Source: an uncultured Zoogloea sp.
GTDB taxonomy: Bacteria; Pseudomonadota; Gammaproteobacteria; Burkholderiales; Rhodocyclaceae
DNA length: 27,276 bases
Reading direction: 5' to 3'
NCBI GenBank assembly: GCA_937967645.1
Contig: CALBTT010000216.1
Span: 1 to 27,276 of the forward strand
Shown here: positions 1 through 8,600 of the stretch, one piece after another
Numbering within the stretch: the first letter of the stretch is position 1
How the letters are laid out: each line of letters begins with the position of its first letter
Made by a program: the position numbers and the translations under genes
The notes under the pieces: model-generated
Seen by the model: only the letters and a program-made list of their open reading frames with translations
The model's database searches: none
Told to the model about the DNA's origin: nothing

Positions 1-648
1 GCCACCTACTCGATCCGGATCGCCGGCGTCGAGGCCGGCCGCGGGGAGGCGCCGGGCCGGCCCCTGCGGCGCCTGCTGGATGACGGCGCCCTGCGCCTCG
101 CCCTGGTCGGCGGGATGGTGGCCTACGGGGTCATGAATCTGCTGATGACCGCCACGCCCCTGGCGATGCTCTGCGCCCGGCTCGACTTCGCGGCCACGGC
201 GGGGGTGATCCAGTGGCACCTCGTCGCCATGTTCGCCCCGTCCTTCCTCACCGGTGCGCTGATCGGGCGCGTCGGCACGCGGGCGGTGATGGCGCTGGGG
301 GCCGTACTGACCCTGGGCGGGATCGCGGTCGCCGTGGCGGGGACGGCGCTGGTGCATTTCGAGGGCGCCCTGGTGCTGGTCGGGGTGGGCTGGAACTTCC
401 TCTACGTGGCGGCCACGAGCCTGCTGGCGGAGTCCTGGCGCGAGGAGGACAAGGCGCGGGTGCAGGCGCTCAACGACAGCCTGGTCTTCGGGGTGGTCAG
501 CCTGGCCACCTTCGGGGCCGGTCCGCTGGTGGACCGCCTGGGCTGGGAGGCGGTGAACCTGCTGGCGGCGCTTCCGGTCATGGGCCTGCTCGTCTGGGTC
601 TGGCACGAGCGGCTGCGGCCTGGGCGGGCGCTGGCGTCGCGGGGCTGA
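1..648 (+). CDS. MFS transporter, C-terminal part (5' end outside window)
   Basis: The frame is open from the first base and stops with TGA at 646-648, giving the last ~215 residues of a membrane protein. The sequence alternates hydrophobic helices rich in Ala/Leu/Val/Gly with short charged loops. The loop with LIGRVGTRAVMALG, followed by several transmembrane segments and a cytoplasmic RVQALNDSLVFG stretch, fits the second half of a major facilitator superfamily permease. The C-terminal Arg-rich tail (ERLRPGRALA) would be cytoplasmic. The substrate cannot be told from this fragment. It lies 80 nt upstream of gph. In many related bacteria that place is taken by rpe, so this neighbour is not the usual one. 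The family call is fairly sure; the function is unknown. Confidence 0.75.
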   Translation, partial: ATYSIRIAGVEAGRGEAPGRPLRRLLDDGALRLALVGGMVAYGVMNLLMTATPLAMLCARLDFAATAGVIQWHLVAMFAPSFLTGALIGRVGTRAVMALGAVLTLGGIAVAVAGTALVHFEGALVLVGVGWNFLYVAATSLLAESWREEDKARVQALNDSLVFGVVSLATFGAGPLVDRLGWEAVNLLAALPVMGLLVWVWHERLRPGRALASRG

Positions 649-728
649 TCTCCGTATCCTCACGCCCTTTGCGCTGTCGCCCGCGCCGAGGCCCGGGCCG
701 TTCCGCCGCCATCCGAGTACCCACCGCC

Positions 729-1400
729 ATGCCCGCCCCTGCCGCCGTACGCGCCGTCCTGTTCGACCTGGACGGCACCCTGCTCGACTCCATCCCCGAC
801 CTGTCGGAAGCCTGCCACCGCATGATGCTGGAGCTGGGCCGGACGCCCCATGACATCGAGGTGGTCCGGACCTTCGTCGGCAAGGGCATGCTCAACCTGG
901 TGCGGCGCTGCCTGAGCGAGCACGGCACGGCCACCGAGGCCGAGATGGAGGCGGCCGTGGCCGCCTTCCAGCGCCACTACGCGGAGGTCAATGGCGCCGC
1001 CACGCTGCTCTACGACGGGGTGGTGCCGGCCCTGCAGGCCTTGCGCGAGCGGGGGGTGGCGATGGCCTGCGTGACCAACAAGCCGACCGCCTTCACCGGG
1101 CCCCTGCTGACGCGCATGGGGCTGGCCGATTACTTCGCCGTCACCGTGAGCGGCGACACCGTGGCCGAGAAGAAGCCCCACCCGGCGCCTGTGCTGCATG
1201 CCTGCGCGCTGCTCGGGGTGAGGGCGGAGGAGGCGCTGATGATCGGCGATTCGGCCAACGATGCGGAGGCCGCCCGGGCGGCCGGCGTGCCGGTGCTGCT
1301 GGTCACCTACGGCTACAGCGAGGGCATGCCGGTAGACAGCATCGAATGCGACGGTCTACTATCCAGCCTCGTCGATGCGCTCCCGCGCATTCTCGGCTGA
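729..1400 (+). CDS. gph: Phosphoglycolate phosphatase (HAD superfamily)
   Basis: A 223-residue haloacid-dehalogenase-type phosphatase that hydrolyses 2-phosphoglycolate, a by-product of DNA repair and of oxygenase activity, to glycolate. All four HAD motifs are visible: motif I FDLDGTLLDS with nucleophile D13 and acid/base D15, motif II around CVTNKP, the motif III lysine in EKKPHPAP, and motif IV MIGDSANDAEAA. The cap helices lie between motifs I and II, as in Gph/PGP proteins. The frame stays open far upstream, but homology begins only at the ATG at 729, seven residues before the AVLFDLD strand, so that start was chosen. Gph next to trpE is a common arrangement in beta- and gammaproteobacteria. 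No terminator is obvious before trpE, so read-through into trp is possible. Other HAD phosphatases share these motifs, so substrate assignment rests on overall similarity and position. Confidence 0.88.
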   Translation: MPAPAAVRAVLFDLDGTLLDSIPDLSEACHRMMLELGRTPHDIEVVRTFVGKGMLNLVRRCLSEHGTATEAEMEAAVAAFQRHYAEVNGAATLLYDGVVPALQALRERGVAMACVTNKPTAFTGPLLTRMGLADYFAVTVSGDTVAEKKPHPAPVLHACALLGVRAEEALMIGDSANDAEAARAAGVPVLLVTYGYSEGMPVDSIECDGLLSSLVDALPRILG

Positions 1401-1588
1401 AAAAACCGGAACCATTCCAGTGACCCGCAAGCGCACGATGTTCGTAGAGGAGTTCCCTGCCGTTCGTATCCCCCGCTCTGGCGGATGCGGCGGCCGGTCA
1501 TGGCTGTTCGCCTGAACTTGCCCTGAATGGTCGCGGGCCCGCCCCGTGATACCCTCGCGAAAAAGCATCATGCCCTTCCGGAGTCTCC

Positions 1589-3061
1589 ATGACCGAAGCC
1601 GAATTCCACGCCCTGGCCGCCCAGGGCTATAACCGTATCCCGGTTACGCTCGAAACCTTTGCGGATCTCGACACCCCCCTCTCCGTCTATCTGAAGCTGG
1701 CCAACGCGCCCAACACCTACCTGCTCGAGTCCGTGCAGGGGGGCGAGCGCTTCGGACGCTATTCCATCATCGGCCTGGCCGCGTCCACCCGCATCGAGGT
1801 GCATGGCCGCTCGGTGCTGCTGCTGGCCAACGACCGCCTGATCGAACGCCGCGACTACGGCGACCCGCTCAACTACGTGGCCGAGTTCATGGACCGCATC
1901 AAGGTGCCGCCCCGTGCGCACCTGCCGCGCTTCGCCGGCGGCCTGGTGGGCTGCTTCGGCTATGACACGGTGCGCTACATCGAGCCGCGCCTTGCCAAGA
2001 CCGAGAAGAAGGATGAACTGGGCACGCCCGACATCCTGCTGCTGCTGTCCGAAGAGATCGCCATCGTCGACAACCTGTCCGGCAAGCTGACCCTGGTGGT
2101 CTATGCCGAGCCGGAAGTGCCCAACGCCTACCCCCGCGCGGTGCGCCGCCTGAAGGAGCTGCTGGGCAAACTGCGCGAGCCGGTCAAGGTGCCGGAAGAA
2201 GCCCGCAGCGCGTCCGCCGAGGCGGTCTCCAGCTTTGGTGAGGAGGCCTTCAAGGCCGCAGTGCAGAAGGCCAAGGACTACATCGTCGACGGCGACATCA
2301 TGCAGGTGGTGCTGTCCCAGCGCATGAGCAAGCCCTTCGGCGCCAGCCCCCTGTCCCTGTACCGGGCGATCCGCAGCCTCAACCCGTCGCCCTACATGTT
2401 CTACTTCAACTTCGAGGACTTCCAGGTGGTCGGCGCGTCGCCCGAGATCCTGGTGCGCCTCGAAGATGACGAAGTCACCGTGCGTCCCATCGCTGGCACC
2501 CGCAAGCGTGGTGTCAATCATGAAGAGGATGTGGCCCTCGAGAAGGAGCTGCTGGCCGACGAGAAGGAACGCGCCGAGCACCTGCAGCTCCTCGACCTGG
2601 GCCGCAACGACTGCGGCCGGGTGGCCCAGACCGGCAGCGTGCGGGTCACCGAGCAATTCACGGTGGAGCGCTACTCCCACGTGATGCACATCGTTTCCAA
2701 CGTGGAAGGCAAGCTCAAGGACGGGCTCAACGCCCTGGCGGTGCTGCGTGCCACCTTCCCGGCGGGCACCGTGTCCGGCGCGCCGAAGCTGCGCGCCATG
2801 GAGATCATCGACGAGCTGGAGCCGATCAAGCGCGGCATCTACGCCGGCTCGGTGGGTTACATCGGCTTCCATGGTGACATGGACCTGGCCATCGCCATCC
2901 GTACCGCGGTGGTCAAGGACGGCCAGATCCACGTGCAGGCGGGCGCCGGCATCGTTGCCGACTCCGATCCCGAATCCGAATGGCAGGAAACCCAGAACAA
3001 GGCCCGCGCCATGCTGCGCGCCGCCGAGATCGCCGAAGCCGGGCTCGACACCCGGCTGTGA
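1589..3061 (+). CDS. trpE: Anthranilate synthase component I
   Basis: A 490-residue chorismate-binding subunit that, with TrpG, converts chorismate plus glutamine-derived ammonia to anthranilate, the first committed step of tryptophan synthesis. The N-terminal domain has the LLES motif (residues 45-48), which forms part of the tryptophan feedback site, and PSPYMF near 266-271. The catalytic domain shows GASPEILVRLE, AGTRKRG (303-308), the LDLGRNDCGRV block, SHVMHIVS with H364, TVSGAPKLRAMEII near 394 and a C-terminal GAGIVADSDPESEW. Length is normal. The ATG at 1589 follows a GGAG Shine-Dalgarno sequence 7 nt upstream. A 121-nt spacer with two strong hairpins separates it from trpG. The leader (1401-1588) shows no convincing Trp-rich attenuator peptide, so feedback inhibition through LLES may be the main visible control. 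Confidence 0.97.
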   Translation: MTEAEFHALAAQGYNRIPVTLETFADLDTPLSVYLKLANAPNTYLLESVQGGERFGRYSIIGLAASTRIEVHGRSVLLLANDRLIERRDYGDPLNYVAEFMDRIKVPPRAHLPRFAGGLVGCFGYDTVRYIEPRLAKTEKKDELGTPDILLLLSEEIAIVDNLSGKLTLVVYAEPEVPNAYPRAVRRLKELLGKLREPVKVPEEARSASAEAVSSFGEEAFKAAVQKAKDYIVDGDIMQVVLSQRMSKPFGASPLSLYRAIRSLNPSPYMFYFNFEDFQVVGASPEILVRLEDDEVTVRPIAGTRKRGVNHEEDVALEKELLADEKERAEHLQLLDLGRNDCGRVAQTGSVRVTEQFTVERYSHVMHIVSNVEGKLKDGLNALAVLRATFPAGTVSGAPKLRAMEIIDELEPIKRGIYAGSVGYIGFHGDMDLAIAIRTAVVKDGQIHVQAGAGIVADSDPESEWQETQNKARAMLRAAEIAEAGLDTRL

Positions 3062-3065
3062 GCAC

Positions 3066-3114
3066 CGGGAGGCCTGTGCCCTCCCGTGCCGACCCTGCCG
3101 CGGGCTTCGCCCGC
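3066..3114 (+). other. Two hairpins in the trpE-trpG spacer
   Basis: Just after the trpE stop, CGGGAGG (3066-3072) pairs with CCTCCCG (3080-3086) around a 7-nt loop. GCGGGC (3100-3105) then pairs with GCCCGC (3109-3114) around a 3-nt loop. No U-tract follows either, so they do not look like intrinsic terminators. They may stabilise or process the message, or may simply reflect the GC-rich spacer. Confidence 0.4.
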
Positions 3115-3182
3115 ACACCCGAACACGATGCCGCGCCCGGCGCCCAGGAGGGGCCGGCGCTATCCGGAAAGGATGTCCAGCC

Positions 3183-3755
3183 ATGTTGCTGATGATCGAC
3201 AACTACGACAGTTTTACCTACAACCTGGTGCAGTACTTCGGTGAGCTCGGCGCCGACGTCAAGGTGTATCGCAACGACGAGATCACCGTCGAGCAGATCG
3301 CCCTGATGAAGCCCGACCAGATCGTCGTCTCGCCGGGGCCCTGCTCGCCGGCCGAGGCCGGGATCTCGGTGGCCGCCATCAAGGAATTCGCCGGCAAGAT
3401 CCCGCTGCTCGGGGTGTGCCTGGGCCACCAGAGCATCGGCGCGGCCTTCGGCGGCCGCATCGTGCACGCCAAGAAGCTGATGCACGGCAAAGTGTCCCCG
3501 GTCCACCACCTGGACCAGGGCGTCTTCAAGGGCCTGCCCAATCCGCTGACCTGCACCCGCTACCACTCCCTGGCCATCGAGCGGGAGAGCCTGCCCGACT
3601 GCCTGGAAGTGACCGCCTGGACCGACGACGGCGAGATCATGGGCGTGCGCCACAAGACCCTGGCGGTGGAGGGTGTGCAGTTCCACCCGGAATCCATCCT
3701 CACCGAGCGTGGCCACGACCTGCTGCGCAACTTCCTCGAACAATCCAAAGCCTGA
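3183..3755 (+). CDS. trpG: Anthranilate synthase component II (glutamine amidotransferase)
   Basis: A 190-residue class I glutamine amidotransferase that supplies ammonia to TrpE; in some bacteria the same protein also serves PabB for folate synthesis. The N-terminus MLLMIDNYDSFTYNLVQYF is the family signature. The catalytic triad is C79 in GVCLGHQ, with H168 and E170 in FHPES. The oxyanion strand VSPGPCSP is present. Homology begins exactly at the ATG at 3183, preceded by a GGAAAGGA Shine-Dalgarno region. The open frame extends upstream into trpE sequence, but that extension is a shadow. The trpD start lies 14 nt downstream, so trpG and trpD are surely cotranscribed. Here trpG is a separate gene, not fused to trpD or trpE as in some lineages. 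Confidence 0.97.
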   Translation: MLLMIDNYDSFTYNLVQYFGELGADVKVYRNDEITVEQIALMKPDQIVVSPGPCSPAEAGISVAAIKEFAGKIPLLGVCLGHQSIGAAFGGRIVHAKKLMHGKVSPVHHLDQGVFKGLPNPLTCTRYHSLAIERESLPDCLEVTAWTDDGEIMGVRHKTLAVEGVQFHPESILTERGHDLLRNFLEQSKA

Positions 3756-3769
3756 CCCGGAGCGCCCCG

Positions 3770-4798
3770 ATGACCATTACTGCCCAGGAAGCCCTGCAAC
3801 GCACCATCGAGCACCGGGAGATCTTCTTCGACGAGATGCTGTCCCTGATGCGTCAGATCATGGCCGGCGAGGTGTCGCCGGTGATGACCGCGGCCATCCT
3901 CACCGGCCTGCGGGTCAAGAAGGAGACCATCGGTGAGATCAGCGCCGCCGCCACCGTGATGCGCGAGCTGTCCACCAAGGTGAACGTGCCCTACGACTCG
4001 AAGTTCCTCGACGTGGTGGGTACCGGTGGGGACGGCTCCCACACCTTCAACATCTCCACCGCCACCATCTTCGTGGCCGCCGCGGCCGGGGCCAAGGTGG
4101 CCAAGCACGGCGGGCGCAGCGTCTCCAGCAAGTCCGGCAGCGCCGACGTGCTGGAGTCGCTGGGCGTCAATCTCAACCTGAAGCCGGAGCAGGTGGCCGA
4201 GTGCATCGAAGAGACCGGCATCGGCTTCATGTTCGCCCCCAACCACCACAGCGCCATGAAGAACGTGGCGCCGGTGCGGCGCGAGATGGGTGTGCGCACC
4301 CTCTTCAACATCCTCGGCCCCCTGACCAACCCGGCCAGCGCTCCGAACACCCTGCTTGGCGTGTTCCACCCCGATCTGGTGGGCATCTGCGTGCGCGTGA
4401 TGGAGCGCCTCGGTGCCGAGCACGTGCTGGTGGTGTACGGCCGCGACAGCATGGATGAAGTGTCCCTCGGCGCGGCCACCCTGGTGGGTGAGCTGAAGGA
4501 CGGCAAGGTGAGCGAGTACGAGATCCACCCGGAGGACTTCGGCATGACCATGATGTCCAGCCGCAACCTCAAGGTGGCCGATGCGGACGAGTCCCGCTCG
4601 GTGCTGCTCGGTGTGCTCGACAACAAGCCGGGCGCTGCCCGCGAGATCGTCGCCCTCAACGCCGGCACCGCGCTGTACACCGCCAACGTGGCCGGCTCCA
4701 TCCGCGAGGGCATTCTGCTGGCCCGTGAGGTCCTCGCCTCCGGCGCTGCCCGCGCCAAGCTGGAGGCCTTCGTGGCCGCCACCCGGAAATTTGCCTGA
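3770..4798 (+). CDS. trpD: Anthranilate phosphoribosyltransferase
   Basis: A 342-residue enzyme that joins anthranilate and PRPP to give phosphoribosyl-anthranilate, the second dedicated step of tryptophan synthesis. The PRPP/magnesium motif GTGGDG is at residues 84-89. It is followed by FNISTATIFVAAAAG, then KHGGRSVSSKSGSADVLE starting at K112, the loop that binds PRPP. The anthranilate-site segment FNILGPLTNPA lies near the middle. The all-helical N-terminal region begins MTITAQEALQRTIEHREIFF. The ATG at 3770 is chosen because homology begins there and CGGAG lies 7-8 nt upstream. Length is typical of the family. It sits 17 nt before trpC within the trp operon. Confidence 0.97.
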   Translation: MTITAQEALQRTIEHREIFFDEMLSLMRQIMAGEVSPVMTAAILTGLRVKKETIGEISAAATVMRELSTKVNVPYDSKFLDVVGTGGDGSHTFNISTATIFVAAAAGAKVAKHGGRSVSSKSGSADVLESLGVNLNLKPEQVAECIEETGIGFMFAPNHHSAMKNVAPVRREMGVRTLFNILGPLTNPASAPNTLLGVFHPDLVGICVRVMERLGAEHVLVVYGRDSMDEVSLGAATLVGELKDGKVSEYEIHPEDFGMTMMSSRNLKVADADESRSVLLGVLDNKPGAAREIVALNAGTALYTANVAGSIREGILLAREVLASGAARAKLEAFVAATRKFA

Positions 4799-4815
4799 GC
4801 AAAGCGAGAATCCCC

Positions 4816-5604
4816 ATGTCCGACATCCTCAACAAGATCCTCGCCGTCAAGCGCGAGGAGGTGGCCGTCGCCCGGCTCGCCGTTTCCGATGCCGCCGTGC
4901 GCGAGCAGGCTGCCGCCCAGGCGCCGGCCCGCGACTTCGTCGGAGCGATCCGCGCCAAGATCGCCGCCGGGCGTGCCGCGGTGATCTCCGAGATCAAGAA
5001 GGCCAGCCCCTCCAAGGGGGTGATCCGCGCCGACTTCCGTCCCGCCGAGATCGCCGCCGCCTATGAAAAGGCTGGGGCCGCCTGCCTGTCGGTGCTGACC
5101 GACCGGCAGTTCTTCCAGGGCGCGCCGGAATACCTGCAGGCGGCCCGGGCGGCCTGCGCGCTGCCGGCCCTGCGCAAGGATTTCCTGGTGGACACCTACC
5201 AGGTGTACGAAGCGCGGGCGATGGGCGCCGACGCCATCCTGCTGATCGCTGCGGCCCTCAGCCTGGCCGAGATGCAGGAGATGGAAGCCCTGGCCGAGAC
5301 CCTCGGCCTGGCCGTACTGGTGGAGGTGCACAACGGCGAAGAGCTGGACCTGGCTCTGCAGCTGCGCACCCCGCTCCTCGGCATCAACAACCGCAACCTG
5401 CGCACCTTCGAAGTCTCCCTGCAGACCACCCTGGACCTGCTGCCGCGCATCCCGGCCGACCGCATCGTGGTCACCGAGTCCGGCATCCTCACCCCCGATG
5501 ATGTCGCCCTGATGCGCGCCAACCAGGTCAATGCCTTCCTGGTCGGTGAGGCCTTCATGCGCGCCGACGATCCAGGCGAAGGCCTGGCGGCCCTGTTCGG
5601 CTAA
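4816..5604 (+). CDS. trpC: Indole-3-glycerol phosphate synthase
   Basis: A 262-residue TIM-barrel enzyme that closes the ring of CdRP to form indole-3-glycerol phosphate with loss of CO2 and water. Active-site elements are visible: E59 and K61 in ISEIKKASPSKG, the catalytic lysine K121 in LRKDFLVD, NNRNLRTFEV near 195, E221 in VTESGI, and the phosphate-binding LVGEAFM near the C-terminus. It is monofunctional, with no TrpF domain attached. trpF, trpB and trpA are not in the window, which is usual for betaproteobacteria, where they form a second cluster. The stop at 5604 lies only 3 nt before the tamB start, so the envelope gene downstream is probably transcribed with trp. Confidence 0.97.
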   Translation: MSDILNKILAVKREEVAVARLAVSDAAVREQAAAQAPARDFVGAIRAKIAAGRAAVISEIKKASPSKGVIRADFRPAEIAAAYEKAGAACLSVLTDRQFFQGAPEYLQAARAACALPALRKDFLVDTYQVYEARAMGADAILLIAAALSLAEMQEMEALAETLGLAVLVEVHNGEELDLALQLRTPLLGINNRNLRTFEVSLQTTLDLLPRIPADRIVVTESGILTPDDVALMRANQVNAFLVGEAFMRADDPGEGLAALFG

Positions 5605-5607
5605 TTC

Positions 5608-8600
5608 ATGGCCGAGGTGCCGGACGCGGACGGGCGTGGGGCGGCGCCTCCCGATATGCCGCCCCAGCCGCCCCAGTCGGGGCGGCCGACGGCGTGGTCC
5701 GTCAGGGGCCTGAGAGGCCTGCTGGCGGCGCTGCTCGGCTTGATCACGGCGGCCGTCCTGGTGCTGGGTTGGGTCGGCGGCACGGCCTCCGGCCTGCGCT
5801 TTGTCGCAGGGCTGGCAGAGAGCCTCAGCGGCGGTCTGCTGTCCATCGATGGGGCCGACGGCTACCTGCTGGGGGAGCTGCGCATCAAGGGCCTGAAGGT
5901 CCGTACGCCGGACCTGCAGCTCGACCTGCACAATCTTGAACTCGACTGGCGTCCAGGGGCGCTGGGCGGTGGCGTGCTGGACGTGGACCGGCTCTCCGCC
6001 TCGGAGCTGGCCGTCGCCACGCGATCCAGCAGCGAGCCCGCCACGCTCCCGGTCAATCTGGAAATTCCCTTCGGCGTCCGCCTGGGCCAGCTGCGCCTCG
6101 ACCGCCTGACCGTGGCCTCGCTGGAGGGCGAGCGTGTCGCGGCGCCCCATCTGGAGCTGACCGGCCTGGCGGGGCAGCTCGAGTCCGATGGACGCATCCA
6201 CCGTTTTTCCGGCGTCACCGCGGCCACCCCGGTCGGTCATGTCACCGCCGAGGGGCGCTTCGATGGCCGGGCACCCTTTCCCCTGAGCCTGCAGGCGGCC
6301 CTGACCACAACCCAGGGGGGCGAGGCCTACAAGGTCGAGCTGAAGGCCGGCGGCCGCCTGGAGGTGCTGGAGGTAGCAGCGACCGCCGAAGGGGCCGGCA
6401 TGCAGGGCAAGGCCGACCTGCTGGCCACGCCTTTCGCCCCGCTGCCCCTGCGCGCGGTACAACTTCGGGTGTCCGATCTGGATCCGCAGCGTTTCCACGC
6501 AAGCGCGCCGGCGGCCCGTCTGGACATCGAGGCCAGCCTGGCGCCGTCGGCCCGGTCGGCCCCCGTTCCCGGCCAGAGTCTGGCGGTGGAAGACTGGGTG
6601 GTGACGGGGCCGCTGCAGGTGACCAACCGCAAGCCCGGCCGCTACGACGCGGGCGAACTGCCCCTCGTGTCGCTGGCCACCCGGCTGCGCTGGGCGGGCG
6701 GCGAGCTTGCCCTCTCGGATCTGGACCTGCGCCTGCCCGGAGACGGCCGCGTCGTCGGTGAGGCCCGCTGGCAGGCGCCGGCGGCGGACCAGCCCGGCAC
6801 CGGCCAGCTGCGCAGCGAGCTGCGCGTGAGCGGGCTGGATGCGCGCCGCCTGGACCACCGCGCGGTGGCCACCCGGATTGCCGGCACGCTGGCCCTGCGG
6901 GGGGATGGGGAGGCCCAGGTCCTCGATGCCGACCTGCGTGACAAGAAGCTCGCCCTGCGCCTCAAGGCCCGCCACGGTGCGGGATTGCTGCAAGTGGACG
7001 AAGCTGTGGTGAGGGCCGAGACGGCCCGTCTGGAACTGTCCGGGAAGCTGGCGTTGGAGGGAGCAGGGGCCTTCGAGGCCCGGGGGCGGCTGAGCCGTTT
7101 CGATCCCCGCGCCTTTGCCGCGGCCGCGCCGCCGGCCGATCTCAACGCGGACTTCTCGGTGCGTGGGCAGCGTAGCCCGGCACTGGCCGGCAAACTGGAT
7201 TTCGAGCTGGCGCCGAGCCGCTTCGAAGGCAAGGCCTTGTCCGGCAAGGGGACCCTGGCACTGGAGGGTAACCGTCTGGCCGCCGCCGATGTGGCGGTGG
7301 ATCTGGCCGGCAACCGCCTGGGCGCGAAGGGCGCCTACGGGCGCGCCGGCGATGCGTTGGAGATCCACGTGGATGCGCCGGCCCTGGCGGCCCTGGGGCA
7401 TGGCCTCGGCGGGCGTTTGCGCGCCGACGGGGTCTTGCGCGGCACGCCGGCCCAGCCCGCCGGGGAGTTCGATGTGCAGGGTCAGCGCCTGGCGGCCGGC
7501 GGAGTGTTCATCGACAGTGTGCTCGGTCGTGGCCGGGTGGCAGAGGGCAAGGCCGGCACCCTGGCCTTGAACCTGGATGTGTCCGGGGTACGCAAGGGCG
7601 ACGAGGACGCGCTGCTGCAGAAGGCCAGCCTGGTGTTCGACGGGACGCGGGCGCGCAACACGCTGCGGCTCGATGTGGACGGCCTGCGCGGGCACGCGCT
7701 GAGCGCCCGCCTGAGCGGCGGCCTGACTGACGGCCCGGGCTGGGAGGGGCAGCTGGAGAGCCTGGAGGTCAAGGGGGCGGTGCCGGTCAGGCTGCTGGCG
7801 CCGGCGCCCCTGCGGCTGTCGGAAGACCGGGTCAGTCTGGGGCGGGCCGAGCTCCGTGGCGGTGCTGGCGGGCGCTACCTGTTCGAGGAAACCCGGTGGG
7901 AGACCCGCAATCTGGTGGCCAGGGGGCGGCTGACCGGCGTTCAGGTTGGCCTGATCCTCGATCCGGCGACCCGCAATGTGCAGTCGAAGGGGGATTCCCT
8001 GACCGTGGGTGGGGAGTGGGATGTGGTGATCGGTGAGAAGGCGGACGGCTTCGTCCGCTTCTTCCGGGAGAAGGGTGACCTGGTGCTGCAGGGGGATTCC
8101 CCCGTACAGCTTGGCCTGGACGACCTGCAGCTCACCGTATCGGCGGCGGCCAGCCGGCTCGCCTTCGGTTTCAGCGCCCATGGCAGCCAGCTGGGCCGTC
8201 TGGCCGGGGCGGGCTCGGCCTTGCTCGAACGGACGACCGACGGCAGCCTCCGGCTGGTGCCGGGGGCGCCCTTGCTGGGCTCGGCCAGCCTGGACATGCC
8301 CTCGATCGCCTGGGCCGGCCCGCTGGCCGACCAGAACCTGAAGACCGGCGGCAGCCTGAAGGGCGAGTTCACCCTGGCGGGTACGCCGGCCCGACCGGAG
8401 ACCGCCGGGCGCATCCGGGGTGAGAAGCTCGACTTCCTGATGGCCGACCAGGGCCTGCACCTGTCGGGCGGCACCCTGGTGGCGGAGTTCAACCGGGAGG
8501 TGCTGCGCCTCGACGAGTTCAGCTTCGTCTCGCCCAACCGCGTGAAGCCCCGTGAGAGCCGGATCGATGTGGCGCGTCTGACGCGTCAGCCAGGCACCCT

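Noticed and set aside
1420..1515. Short GTG/ATG reading frame in the trpE leader as an attenuator peptide
   Set aside because: It has a single Trp codon near its end and no clear terminator/antiterminator pair before trpE.
1568..3202. A 544-codon - strand frame over trpE
   Set aside because: Shadow of trpE for the same codon-bias reason; low-complexity His/Gln/Val/Gly-rich translation.
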